NCBI RefSeq assembly: GCF_002723955.1
Contig: NZ_BEWN01000001.1
Span: 124,001-188,000, forward strand
DNA: 64,000 bases
From: Gluconobacter frateurii
GTDB lineage: Bacteria; Pseudomonadota; Alphaproteobacteria; Acetobacterales; Acetobacteraceae
Reading direction: 5' to 3'
The notes beneath the pieces are model-generated. The model searched no databases, was not told where the DNA came from, and saw nothing but the letters and a program-made list of their open reading frames with translations. This document shows positions 35,521 through 45,211 of the stretch, in pieces. Position 1 is the first letter of the stretch. Every line of letters begins with the position of its first letter. The position numbers and the translations under genes are program-made.

Positions 35521-37833
35521 TTAGCTGTTGTGACCGTTCAGTTCACGCAGCACGTCCGCCGGACGCATCGGAAGATGACGCAGACGAACACCCACAGCAT
35601 TGAACACCGCATTGCCGATGGCCGGAGCTACAACCGTCACGCCCGGTTCACCAAGGCCAGTAGGCTTCTCGGTATTCTGGATGAACTCGATGTCCATATC
35701 CGACACATCCGGAATACGGACTGGCGTGTAGGTGTTGAGGTTGCTGTCCTTGATCGTGCCATTGACGATTTCGGTACCCTCAAACAGCGCCATGCTTAGA
35801 CCCCAGAGGGCTGCACCCTCGGTCTGTGCCAGCGCGCCACCCGGATCAACGATCGTGCCCGCATCCAGAACCAGCCAGAGCTTCTGGCAGGTAATCACGC
35901 CGGTCTTGCGATCAACGTGAACCTGAGCCGCACCAGCCGTCCAGGTCGGCATGCCGCGTTCCTGACCGAAGCTGGTCGCGATGCCAATGCCTGTGTCGGC
36001 CGGAAGCTGCGTCTTGCCGTAGTTGATCTTCTCGGCAAGGCGTTGAAGGGCTGCAGCCTGACGTTTTGCGCCGCCGACGGCATTCGGAGAGTCGCCCGCG
36101 TTACGGCCCGTGCCCGTGAACATGGACAGGCGGAACTCCAGCGGGTCCTGCTTCGTCTGGTGGGCGACTTCGTCGAGGAAGGATTCAAGCGCCCACGGCG
36201 TCCAGCCCGCAGATACGGAACGGAGCCAACCCGGACGGAAGGTCTTGTTGGCCAGGTCGTTCGTGATGGCGCGAACCCGGGTCGGGCCGGTTTCGTACCA
36301 GTGATCTGCACCAGCAATGGCGAACTGATCGTAAGACTTGCCGTCTTCGCCCTTTGCCATGAAGGCAGGCGCCATGATGAGCGTCGGCCAGCCAGCGGTC
36401 GCGGCATAGTCCATCGCCGTGATCTTCTTCTGGTCTGCATCGAGAGCGACGCGGATCGTTTGAAGAGAGGGAGAGCGGATGGAGTCAAACGCCATGTCGT
36501 CAGAGCGGGTCAGGATCAGCTTGACCGGAGCCCCACCGATGGCCTTGGACGCCAGAGCCGCCGGGATGGAATAGTCACCGTTCAGACGGCGACCAAATCC
36601 GCCACCCAGCAGATAGGTGCGCATGACAATCTGCTCTTCTGGCACCTGAAGCGCCTTGGAGAGCTGCGGCAGAACGAGGGACTGCCACTGGTTGCCGGTG
36701 TGGATCTCCCACACGCCGTCAACATGGCGTGCCACGGCATTGACCGGCTCAAGCTGGTAATGCGCAACGGATGCGCAGGTATAGCTGCGCTCGAAGCTGT
36801 GTGCCGGGTGGGCGAGAGCCTCATCCACGCCCTTGTCGTTGAAGACGCGTGCACCTGTGCTCGGGTCTGCAATCAGCTTGCGGCCGTGCTCGATGATGTC
36901 TGCTTCCGAGACATTGATCGTCGGGCCAGGGTTCCACTGAACTTTCAGCAGATCCGCAGCCTTGATGGCGGCCGGGTAGGTTTTGGCCAGAGCCACAACC
37001 CAGCCCGGAACGATACCGGACGGATCATCCAGAACAACATAGCGGAGGAAGCCCGGGATCTTCTTGGCTTCGCTGTCATCGACGGACTGCACCTTCGCAG
37101 CATAACGCGTCGGCGGCATCTTGGGGCGGCCATAGACCATTCCTTCGAGCTTCACGTCGATGCCGTAGATGGCCTTGCCGGTCGTCTTGTCCGGAATATC
37201 CAGAGCAGGAACCGGCTTGCTGATCAGGCGGCGTTCGCTGGCGGGCTTGAGCGGCAGCTTTGCCATCTCATCCGCCGTGAAGCTGCGCGTCGGCTTAGCC
37301 TTGGAAACGATCTCCCCATAGGAGACGCTCTTGCTACCAGCCGTGACCGTGCTGTTGCGGGCAACGCACTTATCTGGCGTTGTGCCGAGCAGCTTTGCGC
37401 CTTCTTCCAGCATGATCGTGCGTGCAGCGGCACCCGCCTGACGGAACGTGTCCCACGTATCCCAGACAGACCAGGAACCGCCGGTCACGAACTTGCCGGC
37501 CCATTTCGGGGCCGTGTCCACTTCCGTGATCTTGATATGATCCCAGTCGGCTTCCATTTCGTCCGCAATGATACGGGCGAGGGCAGTTCCGACGTGCTGA
37601 CCCATCTCGGCACGGACGACATTGACGTTGATGGAGCCGTCCGGCGCGATGGCGCACCACATGTTTGGCTCAAATGCGGCTTCCGGCGGCATGGCAGACG
37701 GATAGGTCTGGGACGCGTCGGCCTTGCGGGCGAAGCCGAACATCAGACCGGCCCCAGCGGCCGTCATCAGGAAGCTGCGGCGTGAAAGACGGGCCTTGTC
37801 CGACTTGCGGGCAATCTGCTCGATTTTAGCCAT
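35521..37833 (-). CDS. Molybdopterin-binding subunit of a periplasmic aldehyde-dehydrogenase-type complex
   Basis: A 770-residue protein of the xanthine-oxidase family, isoquinoline-1-oxidoreductase beta-type. A Tat signal is at residues 14-40 (LSRRSFLMTAAGAGLMFG), so it is exported folded. The cofactor motif LLGGGFGRRLNGDYS is near residue 415; the C-terminal GEPGVTVVAPAIGNAVFNAVG is also family-typical. With the [2Fe-2S] and cytochrome c genes it forms the three-subunit enzyme described in acetic acid bacteria as membrane-bound aldehyde dehydrogenase (AldFGH), which passes electrons to ubiquinone. Substrate is inferred from that similarity. It overlaps the Fe-S gene by 8 bp. Confidence 0.88.
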   Translation of the reverse strand: MAKIEQIARKSDKARLSRRSFLMTAAGAGLMFGFARKADASQTYPSAMPPEAAFEPNMWCAIAPDGSINVNVVRAEMGQHVGTALARIIADEMEADWDHIKITEVDTAPKWAGKFVTGGSWSVWDTWDTFRQAGAAARTIMLEEGAKLLGTTPDKCVARNSTVTAGSKSVSYGEIVSKAKPTRSFTADEMAKLPLKPASERRLISKPVPALDIPDKTTGKAIYGIDVKLEGMVYGRPKMPPTRYAAKVQSVDDSEAKKIPGFLRYVVLDDPSGIVPGWVVALAKTYPAAIKAADLLKVQWNPGPTINVSEADIIEHGRKLIADPSTGARVFNDKGVDEALAHPAHSFERSYTCASVAHYQLEPVNAVARHVDGVWEIHTGNQWQSLVLPQLSKALQVPEEQIVMRTYLLGGGFGRRLNGDYSIPAALASKAIGGAPVKLILTRSDDMAFDSIRSPSLQTIRVALDADQKKITAMDYAATAGWPTLIMAPAFMAKGEDGKSYDQFAIAGADHWYETGPTRVRAITNDLANKTFRPGWLRSVSAGWTPWALESFLDEVAHQTKQDPLEFRLSMFTGTGRNAGDSPNAVGGAKRQAAALQRLAEKINYGKTQLPADTGIGIATSFGQERGMPTWTAGAAQVHVDRKTGVITCQKLWLVLDAGTIVDPGGALAQTEGAALWGLSMALFEGTEIVNGTIKDSNLNTYTPVRIPDVSDMDIEFIQNTEKPTGLGEPGVTVVAPAIGNAVFNAVGVRLRHLPMRPADVLRELNGHNS

Positions 37834-38302
37834 TGTTGGCGCCTCCCTGCTGTGCGGCAGCTGCTTCCTTGATAGCCTTGCGGATGCGGATATAGGTCAT
37901 GCAGCGGCAGAGGCTACCGCCCATGACGCCGTCAATCTCGGCATCCGTTGGGGTCGGATAGTCCTTCAGAAGGCTTGCGGCCTGCATGATCTGGCCGGAC
38001 TGGCAGTAACCGCATTGCGGCACCTGCTGGTCACGCCAGGCGACCTGCACGACGTGATTGCCTTCCGGATCAAGGCCTTCGATCGTCGTGATGGAGGCGC
38101 CTTCGATGGAGGCCAGCGGTGTAATGCAGGAGCGTGTAGCGCGACCGCCGACATGCACGGTGCAGGCACCGCATTCACCAATGCCGCAACCAAACTTGGT
38201 GCCAGTCAGGTTCAGCTCGTCACGCAGGACCCACAGCAGGGGCGTGTCATCCGGTGCATCGACCGAAACGGGCTGTCCGTTGAGTTCAAATTTCGTTGTC
38301 AT
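37826..38302 (-). CDS. [2Fe-2S] subunit of the aldehyde-dehydrogenase-type complex
   Basis: A 158-residue protein of the xanthine oxidase small-subunit type. The first cluster ligands are in GCGIGECGACTVHV with a further Cys (TRSC); the second cluster is in QCGYCQSGQIM and CRCMTYIRIRKAI. It has no signal peptide, and probably travels with the Tat-bearing large subunit. It sits between the cytochrome gene (26 bp gap) and the molybdopterin gene (8 bp overlap), so the three are one operon. Confidence 0.95.
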   Translation of the reverse strand: MTTKFELNGQPVSVDAPDDTPLLWVLRDELNLTGTKFGCGIGECGACTVHVGGRATRSCITPLASIEGASITTIEGLDPEGNHVVQVAWRDQQVPQCGYCQSGQIMQAASLLKDYPTPTDAEIDGVMGGSLCRCMTYIRIRKAIKEAAAAQQGGANNG

Positions 38303-38328
38303 CTTCGTGTTTCCCTGTCCTGCCCGGA

Positions 38329-39663
38329 TCAGTGCGAGGCGTTAACGGGCGGTGCGGACAGTGTGGCGCGGGCAGCCGCAGCCTTCTTTTCCAGATCCGT
38401 CCAGGGGGGGAGGGTGGTGCGAGTGCGGCGCAGATACGCGGCGATGCGGGCCATGTCATGGTCCGAAAGGGCCGTGTAGAAGCTCGGCATAGCGATGTTG
38501 TCCTGACCTTCGGCAGCGCCGATCCCATGCAGCATCACCTGGAAGAGATTGTTCGGCTCATCCAGCCACAGCGCATTGTTCAGAGCCAGTTCCGGACGGC
38601 CGGAAACGGGCTGCGGGCCAGCGTTGTAGTGGCAGGCACCACAGGCACCCTGATACAGGCGGGCATCGGCATCCAGCGTCTGCGGGCCAACCAGATCCTT
38701 GCCGGACATCTGCATGGCACGGGCAATGGCGGCCTGATCGCCCTGGGAGCGCTGGGCAGCCTTGGCGACGTCCGCATAATAATGTGCGATGGCGTGCACA
38801 TCTTCTTCCGGAATTTTGGACAGGAAGCGATGCGGCACTGGAGACATCGGGCCAGCAGCAGAGCCGTGGAGCGGGGCAACACCAAAGCGCAGGTACTGGA
38901 AGAATTCGTCTTCCGTCCAGACAACCGGCGTTGGGTTGTGTTCGTTCAGCGGCGGCGCAATCCAGCCATCAATGACGGCACCGTCATAGGCATGACTTGC
39001 TTTTTCTGCCCCGAGAAGATTACGCGGCGTATGGCAGGCGCCACAATGGGCGTTGCCTTCGGCCAGATAGGCGCCACGGTTCCACTGCGCATCATGCTTC
39101 GGGTCATTCTGATAGCGGCCCGGCGTGAAGAACAGAAGTTTCCAGAATCCCTGCCCGGTCAGGCGGATGTTGATCGGGAAGGGGACCGTGTTGTCACGAG
39201 GCTTCAGATGCACGGCCGGGCGCGTCATCAGATACGCATACAGATCAGAGACGTCCTGATCGTTGACCTTCGTGAAGTGGTCGAACGGGAAAGCCGGGTA
39301 AAGCTGCGAGCCGTCCCGGGCAATGCCCTTGTTCATGGCGCGCTTGAACGCGGCCAGAGACCAGTTGCCGATACCCCATTCCGGGTCAGGCGTGATGTTG
39401 GATGAGAAGATGTCACCGAACGGGGTAGCCATCTTGAAGTCACCGGCCAGTTCGGGGCCAGGGCTGCCGTCTACGCGTGTATGACATTCTGCGCAGTATC
39501 CGCCAGCCGCAACGATTTCGCCGCGCTTGATGGCGTCAGCGGAGAAGGACGCGGTTGAAGGTGGGGAGATGGGGGCGATTGGGGGGTACCACGCATAGGC
39601 GAGGAACCCGAGGCCACCCACCGCGCCGAGGCCCACAATACTGGCGGCGATCCGTTTGAGCAT
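38329..39663 (-). CDS. Tri-haem cytochrome c subunit of the aldehyde-dehydrogenase-type complex
   Basis: A 444-residue protein with an N-terminal hydrophobic anchor (MLKRIAASIVGLGAVGG). Three haem c sites are visible: CAECH, CGACH and CGACH, each in its own cytochrome domain with later Met ligands such as GPMSPVPHRF and NIAMPSFYTAL. It is the membrane-bound electron outlet of the complex to ubiquinone. First gene of the operon. The start is ATG 39663; an in-frame ATG at 39705 would add a charged extension before the anchor and is less likely. Confidence 0.9.
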   Translation of the reverse strand: MLKRIAASIVGLGAVGGLGFLAYAWYPPIAPISPPSTASFSADAIKRGEIVAAGGYCAECHTRVDGSPGPELAGDFKMATPFGDIFSSNITPDPEWGIGNWSLAAFKRAMNKGIARDGSQLYPAFPFDHFTKVNDQDVSDLYAYLMTRPAVHLKPRDNTVPFPINIRLTGQGFWKLLFFTPGRYQNDPKHDAQWNRGAYLAEGNAHCGACHTPRNLLGAEKASHAYDGAVIDGWIAPPLNEHNPTPVVWTEDEFFQYLRFGVAPLHGSAAGPMSPVPHRFLSKIPEEDVHAIAHYYADVAKAAQRSQGDQAAIARAMQMSGKDLVGPQTLDADARLYQGACGACHYNAGPQPVSGRPELALNNALWLDEPNNLFQVMLHGIGAAEGQDNIAMPSFYTALSDHDMARIAAYLRRTRTTLPPWTDLEKKAAAARATLSAPPVNASH

Positions 39664-39705
39664 TCTTGCACTGTCCCGGCACTGTTTCAAAACTGCCGTC
39701 CTCAT

Positions 39706-40090
39706 TGTGACGGATGATTGTTTCTCAATATGGCACGCGCTGCTGAAATGGAAGATTGAGATAACTCAAAATTCGTCCGGATTGATGTTGTCGTGCAGTT
39801 TTCAGGGTGGGTTGGCTTCAATGTCACACATATTCGGGAGTTTCGAAGTCAAATTCATGTGCGATTGCGTCAATATTCATATTTATAAATAGGTATTTTA
39901 TTGGTCCTATATGATGTCGGCATTGCCTGGACACTCGAAAAAAACGATTCGTAGCGGATGAATATTTTGTCACTCAGTGCCAAAATGAAGATATGTTTCA
40001 ATTCGGGGTCACAGTCCTGTCTCACGGAGCATGAAGCCGCCCTGTTCCCGATCCGCCCGGATGAGAGGTAAGGTAAGGTGATTATCCCGC
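39706..40090. other. Gene-free divergent intergenic region
   Basis: About 385 bp between the divergent cytochrome and permease genes. It holds no convincing gene. The middle is AT-rich and contains a perfect 12-bp palindrome TATTTATAAATA at 39880-39891. No cobalamin, molybdenum-cofactor or other riboswitch core was recognised. Promoters for both operons must lie here. Confidence 0.6.
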
Positions 40091-41113
40091 GTGAAAGGAT
40101 GCCTCATTTCCATTCGTCCGACCCTCATCCGCAGCCTGTCTGCCGCGGCCCTTCTGCTGGCTGTCGTGCTGGCCTTGTGCTGTGGGCGATATCCTCTGTC
40201 CCCATCGCGTGTCGTGGTGGTTCTCGGGAGATTGCTGCATTTATGGGGTGGCTCTGATCCGATTGCCGACGCCATTGTGTGGCAGGTTCGTCTGCCGCGT
40301 GCTCTTGCAGGGCTTTTGGTCGGAAGCGCCTTGTCCTGCGGTGGAGCGACTTTTCAGGCTGTACTGCGGAACCCGCTCGTTTCGCCGGATATTCTGGGCG
40401 TTCTGAGCGGATCGGCTTTCGGAGCGGCGTTGGTGATTGTGCTGGGTGGTTCGCCTGCCCTGATCCAGATCGGGGCATTCTGCGGGGGGCTTCTGGCTGT
40501 CAGTTCTGGCCTCTCCATTTCCCGACTGTTGCCCCAAGGTGGCCTGCTGACGCTGCTAATGGGCGGCCTTATCGCCAATGCCGTGTTCACGGCTCTTCTG
40601 TCTCTTGTGAAATACACGGCTGATCCGATGGATCAGTTACCGGCTGTTGTGAACTGGCTTCTGGGCACATTATCCCAGACGGATTGGAAAGAGCTGTCCT
40701 GGTTGACTGTTCCAATCCTTATACTGGTCACGGTTCTTATTCTGCTGGCACCTTTACTAGACGTTTTGTCTTTGGGGGATGACGAGGCTCGAAGCCTCGG
40801 TATTTCCGTTCAGGTCATGCGGCCTGTTGTCATTCTGCTGGCAACGCTGGTCTGTGCCATGACAATTTCCATGGCGGGGATCATCGGCTGGGTTGGGCTT
40901 CTGGTGCCGCATGTGGCACGGATGCTCGCGGGTGCAGAGCACCGGAACATGATGCCAGTCTGTGCTCTGCTGGGAGCGGCGGGTCTTATTCTGGCAGATA
41001 CGGTTGCTCGGTCCCTCACATCCGGAGAAGTGCCGCTCGGGGTCATGACTGAGCTTTTTGGTGCGCTTGCCTTTGTTCTGGTGCTGCGCCGTTTGCGTGG
41101 AGAGGGCGTATGA
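40091..41113 (+). CDS. ABC transporter permease, FecCD (iron siderophore/B12/metal) family
   Basis: A 340-residue integral membrane protein with about ten helices. Family blocks include QVRLPRALAGLLVGSALSCGGATFQAVLRNPLV, LVPHVARMLAG and GEVPLGVMTELFGALAFV. The GTG start at 40091 has only a distant AAGG. It begins a three-gene operon: permease, ATPase, binding protein, with 4-bp overlaps. The family imports Fe-siderophores, haem, cobalamin, and in some cases molybdate; the substrate is not determined by sequence. Confidence 0.92.
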   Translation: MKGCLISIRPTLIRSLSAAALLLAVVLALCCGRYPLSPSRVVVVLGRLLHLWGGSDPIADAIVWQVRLPRALAGLLVGSALSCGGATFQAVLRNPLVSPDILGVLSGSAFGAALVIVLGGSPALIQIGAFCGGLLAVSSGLSISRLLPQGGLLTLLMGGLIANAVFTALLSLVKYTADPMDQLPAVVNWLLGTLSQTDWKELSWLTVPILILVTVLILLAPLLDVLSLGDDEARSLGISVQVMRPVVILLATLVCAMTISMAGIIGWVGLLVPHVARMLAGAEHRNMMPVCALLGAAGLILADTVARSLTSGEVPLGVMTELFGALAFVLVLRRLRGEGV

Positions 41114-41895
41114 CGGATGCGTTCCTGTCCTGCGAGGCTGTCATCCTGAAACGTCCCGGGCGACCGGCCGTGCTTGACGGAATTACGTTGACATTCCGCC
41201 GGGGGGAACTGGTCGGGCTTCTGGGGCTGAACGGTGCAGGGAAGAGTACGCTTCTCCGTATTCTTATGGGATTGCTGAAGCCGACATCCGGTACGGTTCA
41301 TCTGGAAGGTCGTCTGCTGTCGTCCTTTCATTCGGCAGACGTGGCGCGGCGGCTGGCATATGTGCCACAGGGGCATGCGGCTGTTTTCCCGTACACGGTG
41401 CGGCGGATGGTGGAGCTTGGGCGTGTTCCTCATCACGGCATCGCCGGGCGATTGGGGGCGGAGGATCGGCGGAAGGTCGATGCCGCGCTGGAGCGTCTGG
41501 GCTTGTGTGCCCTGGCGGATCGACCGGTGACGGAACTGTCTGGCGGGGAAAGGCAGCGCGTTGTTCTGGCGCGGGCGTTGGCGCAGGAAGCCGTGGGGCT
41601 TCTGCTCGATGAACCTATGACAGGCCTGGATTACGGCCATCAGATCAGGCTGATGGGACTTCTGGCGGAACTGGCCTCAGAGGGACATCTTGTGTTTCTG
41701 ACATCGCATCGTCCGGAAGAGTTTTTTTCGTCCGGAAGTCGGGCGCTTGTTCTGGATCAGGGCCATATTGTTGCAGATGGTCCACCAGAGCAGATTGTGA
41801 CGGCAGAGCGAATGTCCCGCCTTTACGGCGTGCCACTGGCGCAGATCGATCATGCCGGGAAACGGTTTTTCCACCATGAGGAGAATACACGATGA
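41110..41895 (+). CDS. ABC transporter ATP-binding protein, FecE/BtuD-like
   Basis: A 261-residue ATPase with Walker A GLNGAGKSTLLR, signature LSGGERQRVVLARAL, Walker B LLLDEPMTGLD and the switch His in FLTSHRPEE. The ATG overlaps the permease stop, and the stop overlaps the binding protein start, so all three subunits are translationally coupled. It powers import through the FecCD-type permease. Confidence 0.93.
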   Translation: MTDAFLSCEAVILKRPGRPAVLDGITLTFRRGELVGLLGLNGAGKSTLLRILMGLLKPTSGTVHLEGRLLSSFHSADVARRLAYVPQGHAAVFPYTVRRMVELGRVPHHGIAGRLGAEDRRKVDAALERLGLCALADRPVTELSGGERQRVVLARALAQEAVGLLLDEPMTGLDYGHQIRLMGLLAELASEGHLVFLTSHRPEEFFSSGSRALVLDQGHIVADGPPEQIVTAERMSRLYGVPLAQIDHAGKRFFHHEENTR

Positions 41896-42845
41896 AACTG
41901 TCTCGACTGTTCGGTGGGCTTTTGAGCCTTTCCCTCATGGCCACAACGGCCTATGCGGCTCCCCCCACACGGATTGTGGAAGGATGGTACGCCCATAACG
42001 CGACCCTCATCATGCTGGGTGCGCAGGATCACATCGTTGCAACGGTGGCCAAGCCGTCCATCATGCCCTGGATGTTCAAGCTGGTGCCGTCCCTGTCGAA
42101 AGCGCAGCCGCTTGAAGCCGGCAATCTGAATGGTGAAGAGCTGCTGCGTCTTGATCCGGATCTGGTGTTCGTCACGGCGTCCGGTCATTCGGCGGATGCG
42201 CTTGCAAAGGTTGGGCTGCATGTCGTGCCGGAAGGGTTTGATCGGTTCGTCGGCCTTCTGGAATGTGTGGACGGAACGGCGACCCTTCTTCAGACGCCTC
42301 TGGCCGCCAAGCGGGCGCAGGCTTATCGGGTGGCGTTCCTGAAAGCGGTCTCACAGGCTATGACCAATCCGCAGGGGCCGAAAGTTCTGCATGTTGAATC
42401 GCTCAAACCGCTGCGCGTTGATGGCGACCAGAGCATCATCGACGAATGGATCCGATCTGCGGGTGGGCGGAACGGCGCTGTTGGCGTGCACGGGAACAAG
42501 CAGCCGGTCTCGGTGGAGCAGATCCTGTCCTGGAATCCGGATATCATCATTATCGGGGCTAATGCGGGCGATCCGGCGCAGCTTGCCAATGATGGCGTGT
42601 GGTCTCAGCTTGCGGCTGTGAAGGCGGGGCGTGTGTATCGCAATCCGGCGGGGATTTTCCCGTGGGACCGTTACAGCCCTGAGCTGCTGCTTCAGGTCGA
42701 CTGGGCGCGGCAGATCGTTCAGACCGGTCATGTGGATGAGGCCGGAATGATCACGAAAATGCAGGATTTTTACCGGCAGTTCTATGGCATCACGCTCCGC
42801 GCTGAGGATGCAAAACGGATGCTTGCAGCCCTGCCGCCGGAATGA
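41892..42845 (+). CDS. Periplasmic substrate-binding protein of FecCD-type ABC importer
   Basis: A 317-residue protein with a signal peptide (MKLSRLFGGLLSLSLMATTAYAA). The fold pattern is class III (BtuF/FhuD-like): TLIMLGAQDHIVATV, GEELLRLDPDLVFV, DIIIIGANAGDPAQL and AVKAGRVYRNP. It starts inside the ATPase gene (ATGA). No signature pins the ligand. Confidence 0.88.
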   Translation: MKLSRLFGGLLSLSLMATTAYAAPPTRIVEGWYAHNATLIMLGAQDHIVATVAKPSIMPWMFKLVPSLSKAQPLEAGNLNGEELLRLDPDLVFVTASGHSADALAKVGLHVVPEGFDRFVGLLECVDGTATLLQTPLAAKRAQAYRVAFLKAVSQAMTNPQGPKVLHVESLKPLRVDGDQSIIDEWIRSAGGRNGAVGVHGNKQPVSVEQILSWNPDIIIIGANAGDPAQLANDGVWSQLAAVKAGRVYRNPAGIFPWDRYSPELLLQVDWARQIVQTGHVDEAGMITKMQDFYRQFYGITLRAEDAKRMLAALPPE

Positions 42846-42928
42846 AACGGTAAAAAACACTCAAAAAGATTGCTGATTCGATCAGAATCGTTTCAGATAT
42901 TGATTCGAAACTGCAAGGAAACTCTCGG

Positions 42929-45076
42929 ATGACCCGGACCTCCTCTTTCCCTAACGGTTCTTTCTGGAAAAAAGCATGTCTGGGTGCTGTCCTCTTGGCT
43001 GGTACGGCCTTTGGCGGAATGGCGCAGGCGGCTCCAGTACTGATGCCGGTGCCTCAGACCGTTTCTGCTTCCAATGGCGTCAGTCCTCTTTCCGGGGGCG
43101 TCCGGATTGTCTGGGATACGCAGCCCTCTCCGCTTCTGCAAAGAGCAGCGGCCCGTTTCACGACGCGTCTTGATGCCGTTGCGGGTGCTGCAGGGCACGG
43201 CACGCCGTATGTTTTGCATATCAGTGCTGGCCATGACCCGGCTTATCTCACTACTTCGACCAAAGAACATTATGCTCTGACCACGTCAGCTGACAGCGCG
43301 CATCTTGAGGCCGATGGTCCGGCAGGTGTCGTTTACGGTCTGGCGACGTTCCTTCAGCTTGTTCACAAGAGTTCGGATGGTGCTGTCGTAGAGCGACTGC
43401 ATATTGATGATGCCCCACGCTTTGCATGGCGTGGTCTGTTGCTGGATGTGTCCCGTCATTTTGCATCGGTGGAAACGGTCAAGCGGCAGCTTGATGCCAT
43501 GGAGCTTCTGAAGCTCAACGTGCTGCACTGGCATCTGAATGACGGTACCGGCTTCCGTGTGGAGAGCCATGTTTTCCCGAAGCTGACCAGTGTTGGGTCA
43601 CACGGGCAGTATTATACGCAGGCTCAGATCCGGGATGTCGTGGCATATGCTGCGGATCGCGGTATCCGCATTGTTCCTGAATTTGATGTTCCGGGTCATG
43701 CGCTGGCGGTTTTGCAGGCCTATCCGGAACTGGCAGCCCAGCCGCTGCCGGACGTCAATGCCGTGGGTGAGAACCTGAACAACCCAGCAATGGATCCGAC
43801 CAATCCAAAGACGCTGAAATTCATCCGCGCGCTCTATGCGGAAATGGAGACGCTCTTCCCGGATCATTATTTCCATTCGGGTGGCGACGAAGTTCTTGGC
43901 ACGCAGTGGACGAACAATCCGAAGATTGCGGCCTACATGAAGGCACATGGTTATGCGGATGCGCCGGCTCTTCAGGCCGCGTTCACGGCGCAGGTCGAGA
44001 AGATCCTGTCCAGCCAGGGACGCGTCATGATGGGCTGGGATGAGGTCAGCGAAGCGCCGATCCCGAAGAATGTCGTTGTGGAAGGGTGGCGCGGCTCCAA
44101 ATGGACGGGTTCTGCCACGCAGGCTGGTCATCCTGTTGTAGTGTCTTCAGGCTATTATCTGGATCTGTTGACGCCATCACGCACGCATTATGCGGTCGAT
44201 CCGTATGACACGAAGGCGAATGGCATTACGCCAGCAGAACTGGAAGAGACGCATCCGAAGATTACTCCCCTGCTTCAGGCCTTTCTTCAGGACCCGAATG
44301 CAGCACCTCTGACCGACGACCAGAAGAAAATGGTTTTGGGTGCAGAAGGGGCGTTGTGGACGGAAGTCGTGTCCGAAAACATGCTGGATGCCCGTCTGTG
44401 GCCTCGTACCGCAGCTCTGGCCGAGCGGTTTTGGTCGCCTGAAAATGTGCGGGATGTTGATGATCTGGAGCGGCGCCTGCCTGTCATCATGGCGGAACTG
44501 CAGGCAACGGATTTGCAGGCCACGCAGCATGAAAACGCGTTGGAAGAAGGGCTTGCTCCGGGGCATACCGGCCCGCTTTCCACACTTCTTAGCGCCACGG
44601 TTCCGGTGCGGAACTATGCGCTGAACCGTCTGGCCTCCAAGAGCGGAGACGCCATGCTATCCGCCCCGGTGGCGATTGCCGACCCGGATGCGTTTGAGGC
44701 CACGCGTTTCAACAGCATGGTCAAGCGGTATCTTGCGGGTGAGAAGAGCCTGAAAGCGCCCTTGAAGACGATGCTGACGGCGTGGTCCTCCAATGACGAA
44801 GCCTTTTCCGCTATTGCCAAGGACGTGCCCGCTCTCGAAGAGGTAACGCCTGTCTCCCATACGGTCGCAGCGCTTTCCAATGCCGGGCTGAATGTTCTGA
44901 ACGGCGCTGCTGGTACGGCCTGGCGTCTGGATGCGCAGCATCTGATCGCAGCGCAGGATGAGTTCTTCCACAACTCGTCGAACCACATTCTGTCCATGAA
45001 GCGTGAACAGCCACCAGGTGGCCTGCTGATTGCCATTCTTCCCGGCATCAAGGCACTTGTCGAAAGCCAGAACTGA
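42929..45076 (+). CDS. Beta-N-acetylhexosaminidase, GH20
   Basis: A 715-residue exported glycosidase with a signal peptide (residues 1-35, ending GGMAQAAP). The GH20b N-domain precedes the barrel: FAWRGLLLDVSRHF, NVLHWHLNDGTGFRVE, PEFDVPGHALAVL and the catalytic Asp-Glu pair in HSGGDEVLG. Trp residues expected in the sugar pocket are in VMMGWDEVSEA and GALWTEVVSENMLDARLWPR. It releases GlcNAc or GalNAc from glycans or chitin oligosaccharides in the periplasm or at the surface. An exported M13 peptidase gene follows. Confidence 0.94.
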   Translation: MTRTSSFPNGSFWKKACLGAVLLAGTAFGGMAQAAPVLMPVPQTVSASNGVSPLSGGVRIVWDTQPSPLLQRAAARFTTRLDAVAGAAGHGTPYVLHISAGHDPAYLTTSTKEHYALTTSADSAHLEADGPAGVVYGLATFLQLVHKSSDGAVVERLHIDDAPRFAWRGLLLDVSRHFASVETVKRQLDAMELLKLNVLHWHLNDGTGFRVESHVFPKLTSVGSHGQYYTQAQIRDVVAYAADRGIRIVPEFDVPGHALAVLQAYPELAAQPLPDVNAVGENLNNPAMDPTNPKTLKFIRALYAEMETLFPDHYFHSGGDEVLGTQWTNNPKIAAYMKAHGYADAPALQAAFTAQVEKILSSQGRVMMGWDEVSEAPIPKNVVVEGWRGSKWTGSATQAGHPVVVSSGYYLDLLTPSRTHYAVDPYDTKANGITPAELEETHPKITPLLQAFLQDPNAAPLTDDQKKMVLGAEGALWTEVVSENMLDARLWPRTAALAERFWSPENVRDVDDLERRLPVIMAELQATDLQATQHENALEEGLAPGHTGPLSTLLSATVPVRNYALNRLASKSGDAMLSAPVAIADPDAFEATRFNSMVKRYLAGEKSLKAPLKTMLTAWSSNDEAFSAIAKDVPALEEVTPVSHTVAALSNAGLNVLNGAAGTAWRLDAQHLIAAQDEFFHNSSNHILSMKREQPPGGLLIAILPGIKALVESQN

Positions 45077-45156
45077 TACAATGGGTTATGTCCTGCTTTC
45101 CTAGGCAGGGCATGATTTTTGCGTCTCATTCGTTTCGACTGTAAACTTACATTGCA

Positions 45157-45209
45157 GGCCCGAGGGCAGACCAACATGGCCTGCCAGATTTTCACGATCG
45201 GGCCTTTTT
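45157..45209 (+). terminator. Terminator-like hairpin just before the M13 peptidase start
   Basis: Arms GGCCCGA (45157-45163) and TCGGGCC (45198-45204) followed by five T. A nested stem GGCAG/CTGCC (45165-45169 with 45181-45185) folds the large loop. It may end the hexosaminidase transcript, but it finishes only 2 nt before the chosen start codon of the next gene, so it could also control that gene. Confidence 0.55.
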
Positions 45210-45211
45210 GC

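Noticed and set aside
35917-37785. 622-residue open frame antisense to the molybdopterin subunit
   Set aside because: Arg- and His-rich shadow of a high-GC gene; the sense protein has clear motifs.
38296-39405. 369-residue open frame antisense to the cytochrome c gene
   Set aside because: Shadow of a gene with three haem motifs.
39656-39892. 78-residue frame in the divergent intergenic region
   Set aside because: Low-complexity composition, no Shine-Dalgarno, and it overlaps the start of the cytochrome gene.
39990-40090. Possible cobalamin or molybdenum-cofactor riboswitch before the FecCD-type operon
   Set aside because: The conserved core boxes were not found in the leader.
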